Positions 1-12,557 of a stretch of DNA of 64,000 nt are shown here, piece by piece. Below the pieces are notes generated by a model that worked only from the letters and a program-made list of their open reading frames with translations, did not search any database and was not told the DNA's origin. Numbering within the stretch: the stretch's first letter is position 1; every line of letters begins with the position of its first letter. The translations under genes and the position numbers were made by a program. This DNA comes from Echinarachnius parma (Eukaryota; Echinodermata; Echinoidea; Clypeasteroida; Echinarachniidae), in assembly GCA_037951105.1 (NCBI GenBank), contig JBAMJV010002089.1, positions 46,577 to 110,576 on the forward strand. Reading direction: 5' to 3'.

Positions 1-54
1 AAAAGTGGTGATTTTGATTGCCGCTATGGATACATAAGTAGAGTTTTACATTAA

Positions 55-435
55 TAGGATTTTGGTAGCCCAGATTTGTTTTGGTGGCCCCAAGCCAGTA
101 GGCCAGTGCTCTGAGGCGAGTAAAACCAAATAAAACCAAGAAACTTACCAGAATTTAGTGGCCCCATTATCCAAGCCTCCACTCTAACTTTTTTTCTGCA
201 CTGGCCCGTTCAGGCAAGTAAAATCATAAATATTGACATTTTACTTGCCCCAATATAATAGTAACATGCCCTCTTACTACTAAATGAGATTTACACAATT
301 GCATTCTCTCATAGCTGAATAATTATTTAGATGCCCGATTGGGCAAGCAAACTATTAAATTTATGAAATTTTACTTGCCCAACACCAATTTTTACTTGCC
401 CCGGGCAAGCAGGCAAGTGCTAGTGTCGAGCCCTG
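55..435. repeat. Dispersed CTTGCCC/GGGCAAG repeat, right end at 435
   Basis: Rich in ttacttgcccg, gggcaagtaaaat and cgggcaag. Its right edge, GTGCTAGTGTCGAGCCCTG, is the inverse of the terminal sequence of the complete element at 709-1044. The left edge is unclear, so this is a decayed or nested copy. Confidence 0.6.
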
Positions 436-489
436 CATTATCATAATAATTAAGAGGCTGGCATTGCATGATTGTATTAAATAGATCTC

Positions 490-665
490 TATATTATTCC
501 CAATCCTGAGTTGGACCAGTACATCATGGGCTAGTATGCTCCCCTGGGAGTTGAGATGGTGCACAAGATAATTGTGCGGGTTTGAACTGTACCTGATGAC
601 CAAGGGTAATAATGCGCCTCTGAATAGGGCACCTAGATACATGGCGCTCTATAAATGCTCTAGAT
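490..665 (-). repeat. Dispersed repeat, TTTATAGAGCGC/GGGAGCATACTAGCC family
   Basis: Reverse-strand copy of the family seen whole at 33005-33290: shared landmarks are TATAGAGCGCC, ATTACCCTTGGTCATCAGGTACAG-like text, and CTCCC(A/C)GGGGAGCATACTAGCCCA. Probably the 3' part of a retroelement. Confidence 0.55.
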
Positions 666-708
666 TATTATTACATCTTGGGATTAATGAAATGTTGGTG
701 ACCTAAAG

Positions 709-1044
709 CAGGGTTTGACACTAGCACTTGCCCAATTGCCCGAGGCAAGTAAAAATTGATGTCGGGCAAGTGAAATTTCGTAAATGACCTAGTTTGGTTG
801 ACCGATCGGCGATCGGGCAACTAAATTATTGGTCAACTATTAATAAAGAAGAATGTAATTTCCTTAGGTTTAAATCTCATCTAAATCTCATCAATCGGGC
901 AAATAACATTGGAAAAGTTATGATTTTACTTGCCCGAACGGGCCAGTTAGGAAAACAGTTACATGTAGTGTGGAAGCTTGCCAAAAGCCTATAATTTGGT
1001 GGTCTTGGGTGTTTGCAAGCCAACTGTGCTAATTTCGAGCCCTG
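709..1044. mobile_element. Miniature inverted-repeat element, CAGGG termini
   Basis: Left terminus CAGGGTTTGACACTAGCAC and right terminus (read inward) CAGGGCTCGAAATTAGCAC are inverted repeats. The interior is full of TTGCCCG. CAGGG ends suggest a hAT-type element, but the 8 bp on either side (acctaaag, aattaaat) do not match, so no target duplication supports it. Confidence 0.6.
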
Positions 1045-1754
1045 AATTAAATAGGTTAAACTTTCCATGAGCTAAATAAAGATACTTACACGAACTTGGA
1101 ACTGCACACAGGTCTCATTACTCCATCCCTCTAGTTGACAGAATCTAAATGGTCCTGAGCGATACATACAAAGATAAACAAAACAAGTTTGTGAATCAGG
1201 TTTTCTGGTCACTCATTTCAAGATGGCTGACTGACACCGATACAATCACTCGGCACATTATGTTTTTGTCAAATACAAACTATGCTCTTGTACAAGTATG
1301 TTCAAAGATTTTGTTCATACCTATTATGTCTTTGAATGTTTTATTTGTCGAGATGACGTGCAAGCATGCTCAGACTGTATCATAGAACACACCACCGAAG
1401 TCAAGAATCCTCCTTCCGTACTTGATATGACACCCTTTTAGCAAATATTGCATTATTTATATTTGACAAACAGATGTAAAATGTATGATGTGGGGAATTA
1501 TTATGGCACAAGTTATGGGTAAAGTTGACTTTACTATTCAATTATTTTTGTGTTCCTTTTTATGTTATGCTGGGAACCGGAGTAGTTTCTATATCAAACT
1601 TTAAAGTTGTGGTTAGTTCATTATTTTCGATAAATTCTTCTCCGAATACAATATAAGGAACAAAATATTGAAATACGATATTTACCAGAGGTAATGTAGG
1701 ATGGCTGCAAGAAGAGTAACAAGGATTCAGTGAGTTTCAGTATTTTATAGTGAC
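1045..1754. other. No supported feature
   Basis: AT-rich DNA. The 78-codon reading frame from 1149 has no recognisable family, no splice logic and no context. Confidence 0.6.
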
Positions 1755-2160
1755 TTAAAGGGATAGTTCAATTTTGGTATAAAGGGCGCTTCAAAAGAAT
1801 AGTTTTTTGGTGAAGTAATGAAAAACTGAGTGTAAAATTTGAAAGAGCGTACAATTTTAATGAAACAACAACTTTATTTGATCAAAATCAGTTCAGAAAC
1901 AGCTGAAATATCAATAAATATACGCGATCGGAATAAATGTGGGATTCCACATCTACATGTATTTGATGATTTAAGAAAAAAGAAATAAAATGCTAGGCTC
2001 TTTTTGAATGATAAATAACCGCCTTTTTACTTGGTCATTTGTAATATGTTATACCTTTCGAGCATGGTGGAGTTATAACTATTTGTTTGTAATGTTATGG
2101 TGCAAGTTTTGGTTACTAATATTCTGTATAAGGCCTGCCAAAACTATTCTACCCCTAATT
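1755..2160 (+). mobile_element. TTAA element, family M4 (GGATAGTTCAATTTTGG)
   Basis: Starts TTAA|AGGGATAGTTCAATTTTG and ends in a decayed AAACTATTCTACCCCTAATT. Shares the interior landmarks AAAACTGAGTGTAAAATTTG and GCATGGTGGAGTTATAACTA with the full copies at 34136, 42522, 53470 and 57057. Confidence 0.75.
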
Positions 2161-2594
2161 CCCGGTTTCAATTGTTGACAGGAAACATTACAGAGTCAGA
2201 GAGTTTGACTAAAGAATGTACACTTGAGATTGCTATCAAAATTGTGAACATCGTCATAGTCTTGCGTTTGCATTGACGTACAACTTACATTCAATTTTTG
2301 CAAACTCATTGATGGGCAGCGCCCAAGTGAACAAATATTCATGCAATATCCTGTTTATGAATTAAGTTCACTGTTCAGTTATTTTGTTCATCAGTTCATG
2401 GCTATACAATTTTGGAGCATTCTCCATAGAGTGGTGAAGTGTGACGTCATCAAAAACCCATTACAGTTAAACACAATCTAGTGACCCACCTGTATGTAAA
2501 GACACCCTGTCTATATACAGACCACTTTTCTTGACTACCTAGGAAGTAGTTCACGTGTCAGTGAACCTGTCTATAGATCAACCTGCTTAAAGAC
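2161..2594. other. No gene; fragment of a TATAGAGTGGTGAAG fold-back element
   Basis: ATAGAGTGGTGAAGTGTGAC at about 2427-2446 (followed by GTCATCAAAAA) matches the end of the fold-back element at 38848-39248. Nothing else is recognised. Confidence 0.5.
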
Positions 2595-3019
2595 TTAAAG
2601 GGTACCACCACCCAAAAATGATATTCTTACAAATGAAAGGTAACATCTTTAGTATTCCATTCCATCAATAAGTTCTCAAAAATATGTTTCCAGAAAAATA
2701 TATATAATTGGAAAATGCATCACCATTCTAAAGCATGCATTCATGCGGTCTGAATTGCGAAGACTTATGTGTGCAGAGCGAACGAATCGCCCGGGAATCT
2801 ATTGTCTACAAACGAACGCATGAATAGCATTGGCGCACTCGCAAATGGTTGGTCCGTATGGAACCAGGAAATAGTAGTGGTTCCGTAAGTGGTGGAAATG
2901 AATTGCTTTGTTTAAGAATTACACAACCCTTTGCAAAATGTTGGGTATCTATTTGATATCACAAAACGGTACCAAAACATATAATTATGTGTTGTTCTTT
3001 GCCTGGTGGTCCCCTTTAA
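2595..3019 (+). mobile_element. TTAA element, family M3 (GGTACCACCACCC)
   Basis: TTAA|AGGGTACCACCACCC on the left and GCCTGGTGGTCCCCT|TTAA on the right give inverted termini AGGGKACCACCA between TTAA sites; 425 bp. Near-identical copy at 23092-23497, reverse copies near 30434 and 32971. Confidence 0.82.
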
Positions 3020-3290
3020 TATTATGCAAAGCTCAACATTAGCGGTGGCCAAGGGCCACCAAAAATTGATATGGGGCCACCAAAATTTGCACATGTGTGT
3101 ATACAGTGCATGCACTGTAATTGAGACAGACAGACATCTATTCTGTTTTATTGAAATCATAAAGAAAACGTGTTTGTTGGTAATTTAAAAATAATTGGTT
3201 TTTTTTCAGGCCATCAGAGATTCCATTCGGGCCACCAAAAAATATAAATTGCAAGAATTTGGTAGCCCAAAGGGCCTTTAGAAAAAAAAG
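3020..3290. repeat. GGGCCACCAAAA dispersed repeat
   Basis: Several blocks of ggccaccaaaa and ttggtagccc with the leading word AAAGCTCAACATTAGCGG. Related in style to the CTTGCCC repeats at 55-435 and 61310-61715. Confidence 0.5.
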
Positions 3291-3943
3291 TTAATGTGGA
3301 GAATGTTTGAAAATTTGCTTTCTGCTCAGATGTCATCTGTACTTTTGTTGCTTTCATTTGTTTGTCTACAGGCTTCTTTGTTGTAATTTATTATAACAAG
3401 GTTTTCCACATATTCATCACCATAACTAATATAAATGCCTGTTTATGAAATGTTTTTTTTTATAAAGTATCCAGTAAGTAGCTAGGTCATGCATGTCATA
3501 CAATAAAAAACATTTAATTAGTCTGATCTACTCCAGATGAATCGGTGTCATAATTAGGTAATTATTAAAAGTAGCTTAGTGAAGCATGTCATTACAAATA
3601 GAGAAGAGCTAATTAGTGTGACACGACACGTCTGATTGATTCAGAGAATTGCCCCCTGTACATACAATTATCAAACTAGAAAGAAAAAAAAAACACTGAA
3701 AAGTACCATTATTTAATTGAAAGTAGCTTTTTAGAGGGGAATTTAATCCTGTTTTTAGAGCTTTTGGTTGTATCATCGAACTCCCCTTTAATTGTTGCCT
3801 GTATAAAAAAAAAGGAGGTATTTTTAAGTGATCAATTGAGCAAATATGTTATGTCATGGTAGATTGAACCTTTGTTACAAAACCAAACAATGCATCACCA
3901 AATGGAAAATTGATTTCGTTCATAATCGTATGTTGAGTCATTA
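3291..3943. other. No supported feature
   Basis: AT-rich spacer with short poly-A and poly-T runs; no coding signal seen. Confidence 0.6.
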
Positions 3944-4346
3944 TTAGAATTTGACACCAATCATATGTGACCCCCTTTCCTCAAACCCACATAAAGTCAT
4001 AAAATTACTTGGAGCTTTCTCGTTTCTCAGAACTACCGTGTTGTTTAGCTTATGGTAAGAGAAGAATAAAATAGGGTTAGATTTTTCAAAATGCCCCTTT
4101 AGTATGACGATATCTATCATTCGGCTCAAAAGCGTTAATGAACAGTCATAAACCTCATAAGCGCATACAGTAATTCGTTGTAAAAGCTGACGCATATTTT
4201 CGCTTTTTTAATCAGGAAAGCAGTGTTCTTTTTCAATGAAACTTTCACACATCATTCAGACATATCTTGCAATGATTTTGGTACAGGATTGAAGTCTCAA
4301 ATGTCATTTTTAGGCAATATCTGACACTTTACAGGTGCACCTTTAA
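3944..4346 (-). mobile_element. TTAA element, family M6 (GGTGCACCTG), reverse copy
   Basis: Right end is ACACTTTACAGGTGCACCT|TTAA. Interior text (TTATGGTAAGAGAAGAATAAAATAGGG, GACGATATCTATCATT) is the reverse complement of the copy at 6469-6850. The other end is decayed. Confidence 0.7.
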
Positions 4347-4365
4347 AAGCCTGAAGCCCAGACCC

Positions 4366-4625
4366 ATATTTTAAAAAGCCTGCTAGCTTAGTTTTATGCT
4401 AAGTGTATTTTGGATGATGTGACTATTAGACTAGTGGCTATACATGTGTTAAACACACAATCTTTTAGGTGCTAACTAGGGTTCACTTTGGTCGATACCC
4501 AAGGCTAAACCAGCTAACCCCAGTTGGGGACTAGGAAAACTGCTTCTAGCATGTGTACTTAATTGTACCAGTTTGAAATGCACTTAGCATGGAACTTTCA
4601 AGTTAGTAGGGTTTCATGAATATGG
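4366..4625. repeat. Element ending CATGAATATGGGCCC
   Basis: Starts CCCATATTTTAAAAAGCCTG and ends TTTCATGAATATGGGCCC, an imperfect inverted pair; the same style of ends is seen at 29626-29830. Confidence 0.5.
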
Positions 4626-4847
4626 GCCCTGAATTATGCTTTCAAATCAAAGGGCTAAAATGAGGGAAGGTGGGGGCGGGGGGGGGGGGGGGGGGGTAAA
4701 TCCTATTTGACCAAATAAGTCTTCATAGGTTCTACACTGGAGAGAGACCTTTTTGTTTGCTCATCAAATATTCACAGATCCTATTTAAGGACCTTTCTTT
4801 ACAGGTCCTATTTGATCATTGACAAATACTCCCTTTAAAGATGATAC

Positions 4848-5056
4848 CAGTGGCGTAGCGTGGTCGGACTGATTGGGGGGGGGGGGGGGGGCGCGCAAAT
4901 TATTGCGGGCACACCTTATGTATTTCTTTGTTTTGTCAAAAATGGCCCCTTATGTTTTCTATTGTATTTTAATAATTTTTTTGGGGCACGTTGGGTGGAG
5001 GGGGGGGGGGGGGCGGGCATGTGCCCCCCATGCCCCCCACCCTCGCTACGGCACTG
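4848..5056. mobile_element. hAT-type miniature element with perfect 8-bp target duplication
   Basis: Termini CAGTGGCGTAGCG and CGCTACGGCACTG are inverted. The 8 bp on each side are identical, GATGATAC at 4840-4847 and 5057-5064. CAGTG ends and an 8-bp duplication are typical of hAT elements. The interior has two long G runs that inflate an open frame of 99 codons; that frame is not a gene. Confidence 0.88.
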
Positions 5057-6468
5057 GATGATACAATATGTGAGGTTTATGCACGAACAGAGAAGAATGT
5101 TGATTTGCGAACTGTTAAAGTTCAGAGTAAAGCTTCCTAGCTTTCTTTATATCTCGTAGTAAAGTTCAGAATGAAAAAAAACACTACCCACAGGCTTTTG
5201 TTTATAATTGCAGTTGTTTTAGATGCTTACATCCTTCTTCTTCCTTGGTAGTGACCGCAATCAATTATTATGTCACTTTGGATTATTATGTCACCTTGAG
5301 CAGCACATAACTTTTAAATGAATCAGAGTCACCACAAAGTACATGAACTCTAAACATTGGGGTAAAACCCTATTGCCTAGGGGAACCTGGTGGGCTATAA
5401 TGTACATAGCCCATAGAGATTATCGAATCCTGATGGCACAATGGGTTAAAACAAAAGCTGTTACAATCGGTTTTTAACTCTGACAAAGTGAACAAATATG
5501 TCATACATTTTCATCCATGAATTTTATAAAGAGTTGACAAAAAACTGCCTTGAAATGGAATATTTTACCAATAGAATGTTTGAAATAACTTGCTGTATGT
5601 TTTTATTAACATTAATCGGCACATGGACAGCATGTAGAAAGTGTTTGAAGCGTGGAGTACATGTACACCATAATACTGGGTTAAGTCGGACAAACAGACA
5701 TGTTTAATTTATGTGGCACAGTCATTTCTTTGTGGAATTACAATGATAATATAAATAATGATATTCTAGTAATAATGATAATATATTGATTTTTAGGTTC
5801 AGATTAAATCATCTGAATATTTGTTCTATGTATATATGTTTTTTTCTTTCAACAATATTAATCAATCAGTTGTGCCTGTTGTGGACATGTTTAGCTGCTT
5901 TAGCATGCCATAGCTGCTAATTAGCTTCTAAGGGATCTTTCTAGTAACATTGTCAAAATCCACAAAACTAACTTTGAACTTGAGCGATTCTCACAAACAT
6001 TTTATTCATAATACCAAATAGAACCATGGAATAGGTTTTTTCTTCTTCAAATTTCTCTTTTGTTATAAAGATATGAATGATTGAAGTGTGTGGATTGGAA
6101 TGTGTCCGTGGGAGACACTTTCAACTGTTCGCAAACTGTTAGCAAATATCACTTTGCATTTTTTTTGCTCAGAACTCAGATATTCATTTACCACAGAATT
6201 CTGACACATCACTTTATTACTTTATTAGTAGACATACAGAAATACAAATTTTGTCAACCCTTTTTTGCACAACGATGTTACTAGATTCCTTTAATCTCTG
6301 CCATTACTTTGGTTGCTATTTTGTATGCAACTACAAATCGATGCCCCCGTAGTTACCACTATTAAATTTGATTCTAAAAAATGGTATTGTTTTCAATGAA
6401 AGGAGGGTGGGAGTTCCACGTGGGGTTCAGTTCGCTTTGCGGGCGGGCTGCTGGATGAGACATCCCGT
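5057..6468. other. No supported feature
   Basis: AT-rich DNA without recognisable exon, RNA gene or clear repeat end. Short open frames (69 and 67 codons) have no family resemblance. Confidence 0.6.
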
Positions 6469-6850
6469 TTAAAGGTGCACCTGAAAAGTGTCCGATTTTG
6501 CCCAAAATTACATTTGAGACTTCAATCCTATACCAAAATCATTGTAAAAAAGTATGTCCGAATGATGTGTGAAAGTTACATTGAAAAAAGACAACTGCTT
6601 TCCTGGTTAAAAAAGCAAAAATTTGCGTCGGCTTTTACAACGAATTACTGTATGACGTGTATGAGGTTTATGACCGTTCTTGAGCTGAATGATTATCAAT
6701 GATAGATATCGTCATACTAAAGGGGCATTTGAAAATATCTAACCCTATTTTATTCTTCTCTTACCATAAGCCAAACAACACGGTAGAAGAGAAATGTGGA
6801 AGCTCAAATTAATTTTTGCGGAGTTAGACACTTTACAGGTTCACCTTTAA
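6469..6850 (+). mobile_element. TTAA element, family M6, complete
   Basis: TTAA|AGGTGCACCTGAAAAGTG on the left, CACTTTACAGGTTCACCT|TTAA on the right; termini are inverted repeats. 382 bp. No coding capacity. Confidence 0.8.
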
Positions 6851-7334
6851 AGTTGTCAATGCAGCTCGGCTATAAAAAAGCCAAGGTACTTGTGCCTCAA
6901 GCGCTTTGAGATTTCAGTGATAAAACGGCATATGAAAATAGATAATTACTATTATTAACGGAATTAACAAAATTGCTGCTCTTTATTGTTGATTTGTCCA
7001 CCTCAAAAGAGGCTTTTACTATTTTACTTTGCATTACACTGATTACAAAATTCATTCTGTATTGTTGCAGTATAATTTTTTCATTGAAAGTTTTTGCATA
7101 ATGTGTTCATCCTATACATGAAGTAAAGAAAACATAGTACAGTACATGTAATTAAGTTATAAACATTGATGCTTGTTTTGTAATTGCTTCATTTTCTATT
7201 ATTCATGCCTTTTTAAACTTTTAACTTGATGCTTTATTCAAATTGTAGTCTGTGTTTAAAAACATATATATAGAGTAGGTATATAGAAGGGACTGTCAGA
7301 TGTGTTCATATAATATATAAAATGGAACCTGAAT

Positions 7335-7690
7335 CTATCCAACACTTTAATAATAATAATACAATGACAAAATATTTGGAAGCTAGGGGCTATTGGCCCT
7401 TTGAAATTTATGCCAAAAATAGCGCCTGAAAATCATGAAAAGAAACCCTCCTAAACGTGCATACAGTTCAAGCAAGAGCTATTTTTTTATGTATAATTAA
7501 ATGGAAAAACTATTAAAATGCAAACACTTGAATAATAATAATACAATGAAAATTTGTGGAAGCTAGGGGCTATTTAGCTCTTTGAATTTTATTCCCAAAA
7601 TAGCGCCTGAAAATCACAACACAAAAGAAACCCTATTAATTGTGCATATAGTTCAAGCAAGAGCTATTGCCTATGCAGACATGAATAATC
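7335..7690 (+). repeat. Two direct copies of a ~150-bp unit
   Basis: GGAAGCTAGGGGCTATT...ATAGCGCCTGAAAATCA...GTTCAAGCAAGAGCTATT occurs from about 7346 and again from about 7531. A C run follows at 7690-7710. Confidence 0.75.
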
Positions 7691-7801
7691 CCCCCCCCCC
7701 CCCCCCCCCCATTTTTGTTCCTTCTCACTTGCTATCAAATTTGAAGTTGTTAATCAGTTGTGGGAACGGTTTGATAAACGAGAAATAAAGTGGACTGTAT
7801 T

Positions 7802-8072
7802 TAGGGCTGAGTCCAAACGAACCATGAAGGTCGGATACCGAATTCAAATTCTGGGATACGGGTATACGAAGGGAAAAAAAGAAGAAAAAAAAAAGAGGAA
7901 AAAAAAGGAAAAAGAAAGAAAAAAAAAGAAAAAAGAAAAAGAAAAAAAAGAAAAAGAAAGAATTTATTTATTTATTTATTTATTTTTATTTTTTCTCGGA
8001 TATATCCGATATCCGTCCGTTTTTACGCGGCTCATATCCAGATATCAAAATATCCGGTTTGACTCAGCCCTA
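7802..8072. mobile_element. hAT-like miniature element, TAGGGCTGAGTC termini
   Basis: TAGGGCTGAGTCCAAAC on the left is inverted as GTTTGACTCAGCCCTA on the right. The interior has GATATCCGATATCC-like palindromic words and a long A/G-rich run. The flanks do not show a clear 8-bp duplication. A 135-codon open frame across the A/G run is compositional. Confidence 0.72.
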
Positions 8073-9071
8073 CTCTCTTGTATATTAACCCATTGCCTAA
8101 TGGCTCATGTTTTAACTCTGCGGGGATGGCCAAACCTAGCAGGGAACATTGTTTGGAATCCTTAGACTCTATCTCTCTTTTGAAGTATATTTTTAAAGTA
8201 ATATTTCTTATTGAGGTCTAAAATAGAAATTTGGCACTCGTTTTAAACAGTTTAATTTCAACTTCTATTTGTGATCAAAAGCTCTCTCTTCGTTGTGATT
8301 TTATTAATGCATTTTGCTCTTTCTCAGTTAAACAAATTCTGCACAAAATGTAAAAAAACAAATAATGAAGCAATTTGCAGACATGCACATTTATTGCCTT
8401 TCCATACTAAAAGGATAATTTGTGGGTAATTAATTGTATACCTTAATGCTGCAGGCCATTGAAGGATATTTCAACTCCCCCGACCAAATCAACTTTTTTT
8501 TTTGCTTGTAAATTTGTACTTTGGACATTGTTTTTCACGTTCTAAAAACATACTTGGCCCGAGGGGTCAGTGCTTGGTATTATCAAAAAGAAGGTTGAAC
8601 ATTTTAAAAATAATTAAATAATAAAATTAAAAAACGTACAAATATAACATTTCACTCATTTCCTTTGAAGCATCCCAAATAAGAAAGAAAAACAGAAAAA
8701 GGGGTTGAACACTTGTAAAATCATTTTTGAAAAACACAACAAAACAACTACGCAAAACTAATATTTCACTCACCTTGTGTTTATTAAAACATCCCAAAGC
8801 AATGTTCCCATGTGTGTAGATTATCACACAAAAGTATCGATTGCATTCACCACTCTATTGCCAAAGAAATATTAATTCCTCTTCAGTCAGAACATGTCTG
8901 AGATAACGTTGACGGAATTTATTTTTGACAACTCACACGTCGGGAATAGAAATAAACACTAGTATACTATTAGCTTGCAAAGAATACACATCTTCATGAA
9001 TTAACTTTTGGAATACTAATTACTAGGCTCATGCTTTCTATCCATCTCCGGGTGCTTTGTGTGAATATATG

Positions 9072-9103
<32 letters not shown>

Positions 9104-9463
9104 AGGGTGTGTATTGCGTGTGTGTGCATATAGAGTATACGTGTGTTCAAGCGTGCAAAAGCAAAGTTGGTCTTTGTTAGAAGTGTTCGGCAAGTTTCAC
9201 TGATCGACCAATGAAAATCGCAAATGGCACGTATTACACCCATGGGAACAAACAGTGCAATTTAGGGGACACACCCTCAACGCAAATTTTTTTGCATCTC
9301 ATTCACATATTCTATAGAATAGGGGGCCTGCTATTCTTTGCTCGATTCTTTTCCCATAATATGCTTTTCTCTAGTAAACGTGTATGGGCCCCACCCCAAA
9401 CATTTTGTTGCTATAGCAACTGCCTGATGACAAGTAGATAGATCTACTTGTCATCGGGCATTT
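8073..9463. other. No gene; GT microsatellite at about 9069-9105
   Basis: AT-rich spacer. (GT)n lies at 9069-9105. The phrase ATATTTCACTCA recurs at 8645 and 8760 in a weak local duplication. No coding signal. Confidence 0.6.
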
Positions 9464-10528
9464 TTAAAGTGATCCATTAACTTTGTTCAAATTAGACCAA
9501 AAATCACTTCAAGGCTTCCCATTTCTCTTAAACCTTGTTATATTATTTGGCTAAATTGAATGGGTTTGGATTTTTACAAAAGTTACCCTAATTATGGAGT
9601 TATTCATGATTGAATGAAAAGAGTTCCAGGAAGGCTTTCAGACTGTAGTCAAAATCATTGGGCAGTTGGCCGAGTAAAAAGAAAAACATGTTTCACGTCC
9701 GGGCTTTAAAAAAAAGAAGGAGGAAGAGGGGTTTTTATTATTTAATTTTTATTTTTCAAGGCTTCCCATTTCTCTTAAACCTTGTTATTTGGCTATGAAA
9801 TGGAAACGGACAAATTGAATGGGTTTGGATTTTTTACAAAAGTTACACTAATTATGGAGATATTCATGATTGCATGAAAAGGGTTCCAGGAAGGCTTTCA
9901 GGTTGTAGTCAAAAGCATTGGGCAGTAGGCCGAGTAAAAAGAAATTTTTTTTTTTCACGTCTGGGCTTTAAAAAAAAAAGGAGGAAGAGGGGTTTTTATT
10001 ATTTATTTTTTATTTTTCAAGATGGCCGCCATTAGAGATTTACGGCAATCCCTGGTGTGTTCGCTATACATGAAATGTTACAAATAAAAGAGACAATTGT
10101 TAATAGCCACGTGCAAGAACTGAACGTATTAACATTGTTTTATATAGTGTTGGCACCTTGTTTTACAAGGCCTGAACATATTTGCATTGTTTTTATAGTG
10201 TTAGCACCCTGTTTTACACTTAAAACAAAAAAAAAAGGGAAAACTTGTTTATTTATTTTTTAAATTAATTTTTTGGTTTAATAAAACAAAAATTAAAAAT
10301 CCAGGCGGCCTCAAAAAAGGAAGCGGGCGGGGACGCGAAACATATATATTTTTTTATTTGGCCTAACTTATCAGCTGACAAATGTTATATTTTTTCTATA
10401 GGTAAACAGTGTTGTTTTGCTTTGAAATTATGCACACATCAATCAAAATAATTTTACAATTATATTGATATATGATTGAAGTCTCATATATCACTTTTGG
10501 AGAAAAAACATTAATGGATCACTTTTAA
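9464..10528 (+). mobile_element. TTAA element, family M2 (GTGATCCATTAACTTTG), with internal duplication
   Basis: TTAA|AGTGATCCATTAACTTTG at the left and AATGGATCACTT|TTAA at the right. Inside, a ~250-bp block beginning AAGGCTTCCCATTTCTC is duplicated (about 9511-9758 and 9760-10020), including GGGCTTTAAAAAAAA and GGAGGAAGAGGGG. Confidence 0.75.
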
Positions 10529-10584
10529 GGAACATGTCATTCATAATAAACTTGAAGATATTATAATGCAAGGGGTGCAAGAAC

Positions 10585-10735
10585 ACTTAGTGGGGGCTAT
10601 TATTGATAGTAATATTATTGTTATTACTTTTATTACAATTATTGTTATTATTATTATCATCATCATTATTGTTAGTGGTATAATTATTGTTTTTTTTTGT
10701 GGTGGGGGAGGGGGGGGGGGGGGGTGTTTAAAAAT
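10585..10735. repeat. ATT-rich microsatellite followed by a G run
   Basis: Imperfect ATT/ATC repeats at about 10600-10690, then G tracts near 10702-10724. Open frames here (97 and 78 codons) are homopolymer artefacts. Confidence 0.8.
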
Positions 10736-11116
10736 AAGAGAAAACAAAAGGAGAAAAAATTTCTCCACCATTATCAAGCCTACCTTATGGTTTTGCCCTA
10801 CAATGACATTTTGTGTTATAATGATGGAATTTTGGTCTCCAATAAAACAAATGTCTTGAACCTAAAATATTTGGAAGCAATGTCTATCAGAAAGGGGTAT
10901 TTTTTGGAGGTGGCGGGGGATGATAATGCATTTTGCACATAGTTAAACAAGGATGATATTTGGGCAAAAGTGGCTAGCACCCCTGCCTCCCAATATGCGC
11001 CCACGTACATGCCCATGACTATGAGCATATTATCCATAGAGTGGTTGATCTATTGTTCAGTTGACTGGCAGAGGCTATGTAGATCGAGGTTGAGTTATCT
11101 AATTATTTCTCCCTCT

Positions 11117-11407
11117 TTAAAGGGATCTAGTAACTTTGTTGACAAGTGCAAAAAGTGATGCATGGTTAATAAAAATGTGTATTGGTGTGATCTAATATGT
11201 CCAGAAAGTAATGTGTGAAAATTTCAGGCAATTGGATGTTATTTGGCTGAGAAATGAGCGAAAATGCAAAGTGATATTCACTTACTCATTGCACTCACTT
11301 TTTACACAGTTTTGACGATCCAGTGGATAATTCAACAAGGTATGAGGAAACCGCTAGAAATCCAATTAGAATTTGAGTATTTGGACAATGTTACTAGGTC
11401 CCTTTAA
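11117..11407 (+). mobile_element. TTAA element, family M1, 291 bp
   Basis: TTAA|AGGGATCTAGTAACTTTG left, AATGTTACTAGGTCCCT|TTAA right; the termini are inverted repeats. The interior (GTGCAAAAAGTGATG, AATGAGCGAAAATGCAAAG) is shared with 16126, 21004 and 27100. Confidence 0.85.
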
Positions 11408-12557
11408 ACTGTGAGAGGTGCAAATGTGCACCAAAATACTCACACAAGTCTGCAGAGCTGAAATATGTCTGTCATGAAAAGAGTTCAATTATAGTAATTA
11501 GATCCATTCTGACAAATAACCCTGGGTGGTACCTTGGTACGTTTCATGCATCATATAATAATAATAATAATTATATGCATTTTTATATAACACTTGTCTT
11601 TGGTTTCAAAATATGATCATATTTGTTTGTTTGTGGTATTTATAAGCTTTACCTTCCAAAAATAACAATAAAAGAATAATAATTGTACAACTGCTTTATA
11701 TCATTACGAATTGACCCCCAACAAAATTTGACCTCGGTCAGCATTATTGTACAACTTAAACTTATGACTCAGCAATCGGTTGAAATATTTATGGTACTTA
11801 ATTTTCTGATAGAAATTCACTCAAATGTATATATTCACTCAAACGTACATTATTTTTCTGACCTTAAAAACAATTTGTAAAAGTGAGGCAGTGAGGCACA
11901 TGTTTGTGTATATGTACATGCGATATATAGTTAGTTAAAAGATGTACAGTACCATCTTTCTCTAAAAAAAAGAAGGTATTTACTTCAGGGGCCAAGTGCC
12001 ACTCCACCACGCCACCGTAGTAATCACACTTTAGATCAGTTAAACTGTAGTTAGCAGAACTTGGCGATCAGTTTTGATGAGAGAGTACATGTATATCTGC
12101 TCCTTGCACAGTAGATGTACAGTGGCTCTAAAAGCTCCCGCTAACTTCAGTTTTTAATGCAATCCGTGCATGCATGGGGTCCTGTATAGATTGTAATCGC
12201 TTGCGCTCTGTATTTTTTTCAAAGAGCCCATTATTATAGCATAAATAAACGTTGCTCATAGTGGGTAAAAACATGAACGTGATTGACTCAACTTAAGTTT
12301 TCCTGTGAAAAGTATTTAGAGCACAATATGGATTTAGATCAGAGATTGAGATTATATATGTAGATGTACGTCCTTTACTCTTAATGGTATGACAATGTAA
12401 TAATTACACACCCAAAATGGTCACAATGAGAAGAATTGAACTTTTCAAGGAATAAAAATGATATCCCGTAATAAAATGGCTCTGTATGATAAATATTAAA
12501 GGAATGGTGTGGGTGTGTATTTAGTTTAATTGAAACACTTGTGTGTGAGATTGTTTG
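11408..12557. other. No supported feature
   Basis: AT-rich with a short (AAT)n run near 11558. No gene or clear repeat edge recognised. Confidence 0.6.

Noticed and set aside
4860..5159. 99-codon glycine/proline-containing frame
   Set aside because: Lies over G runs of a hAT miniature element with a perfect target duplication; not a gene.
7758..8165. 135-codon frame with a lysine/glutamate-rich block
   Set aside because: The block is an A/G-rich run inside a hAT-like miniature element; ends do not match any gene.
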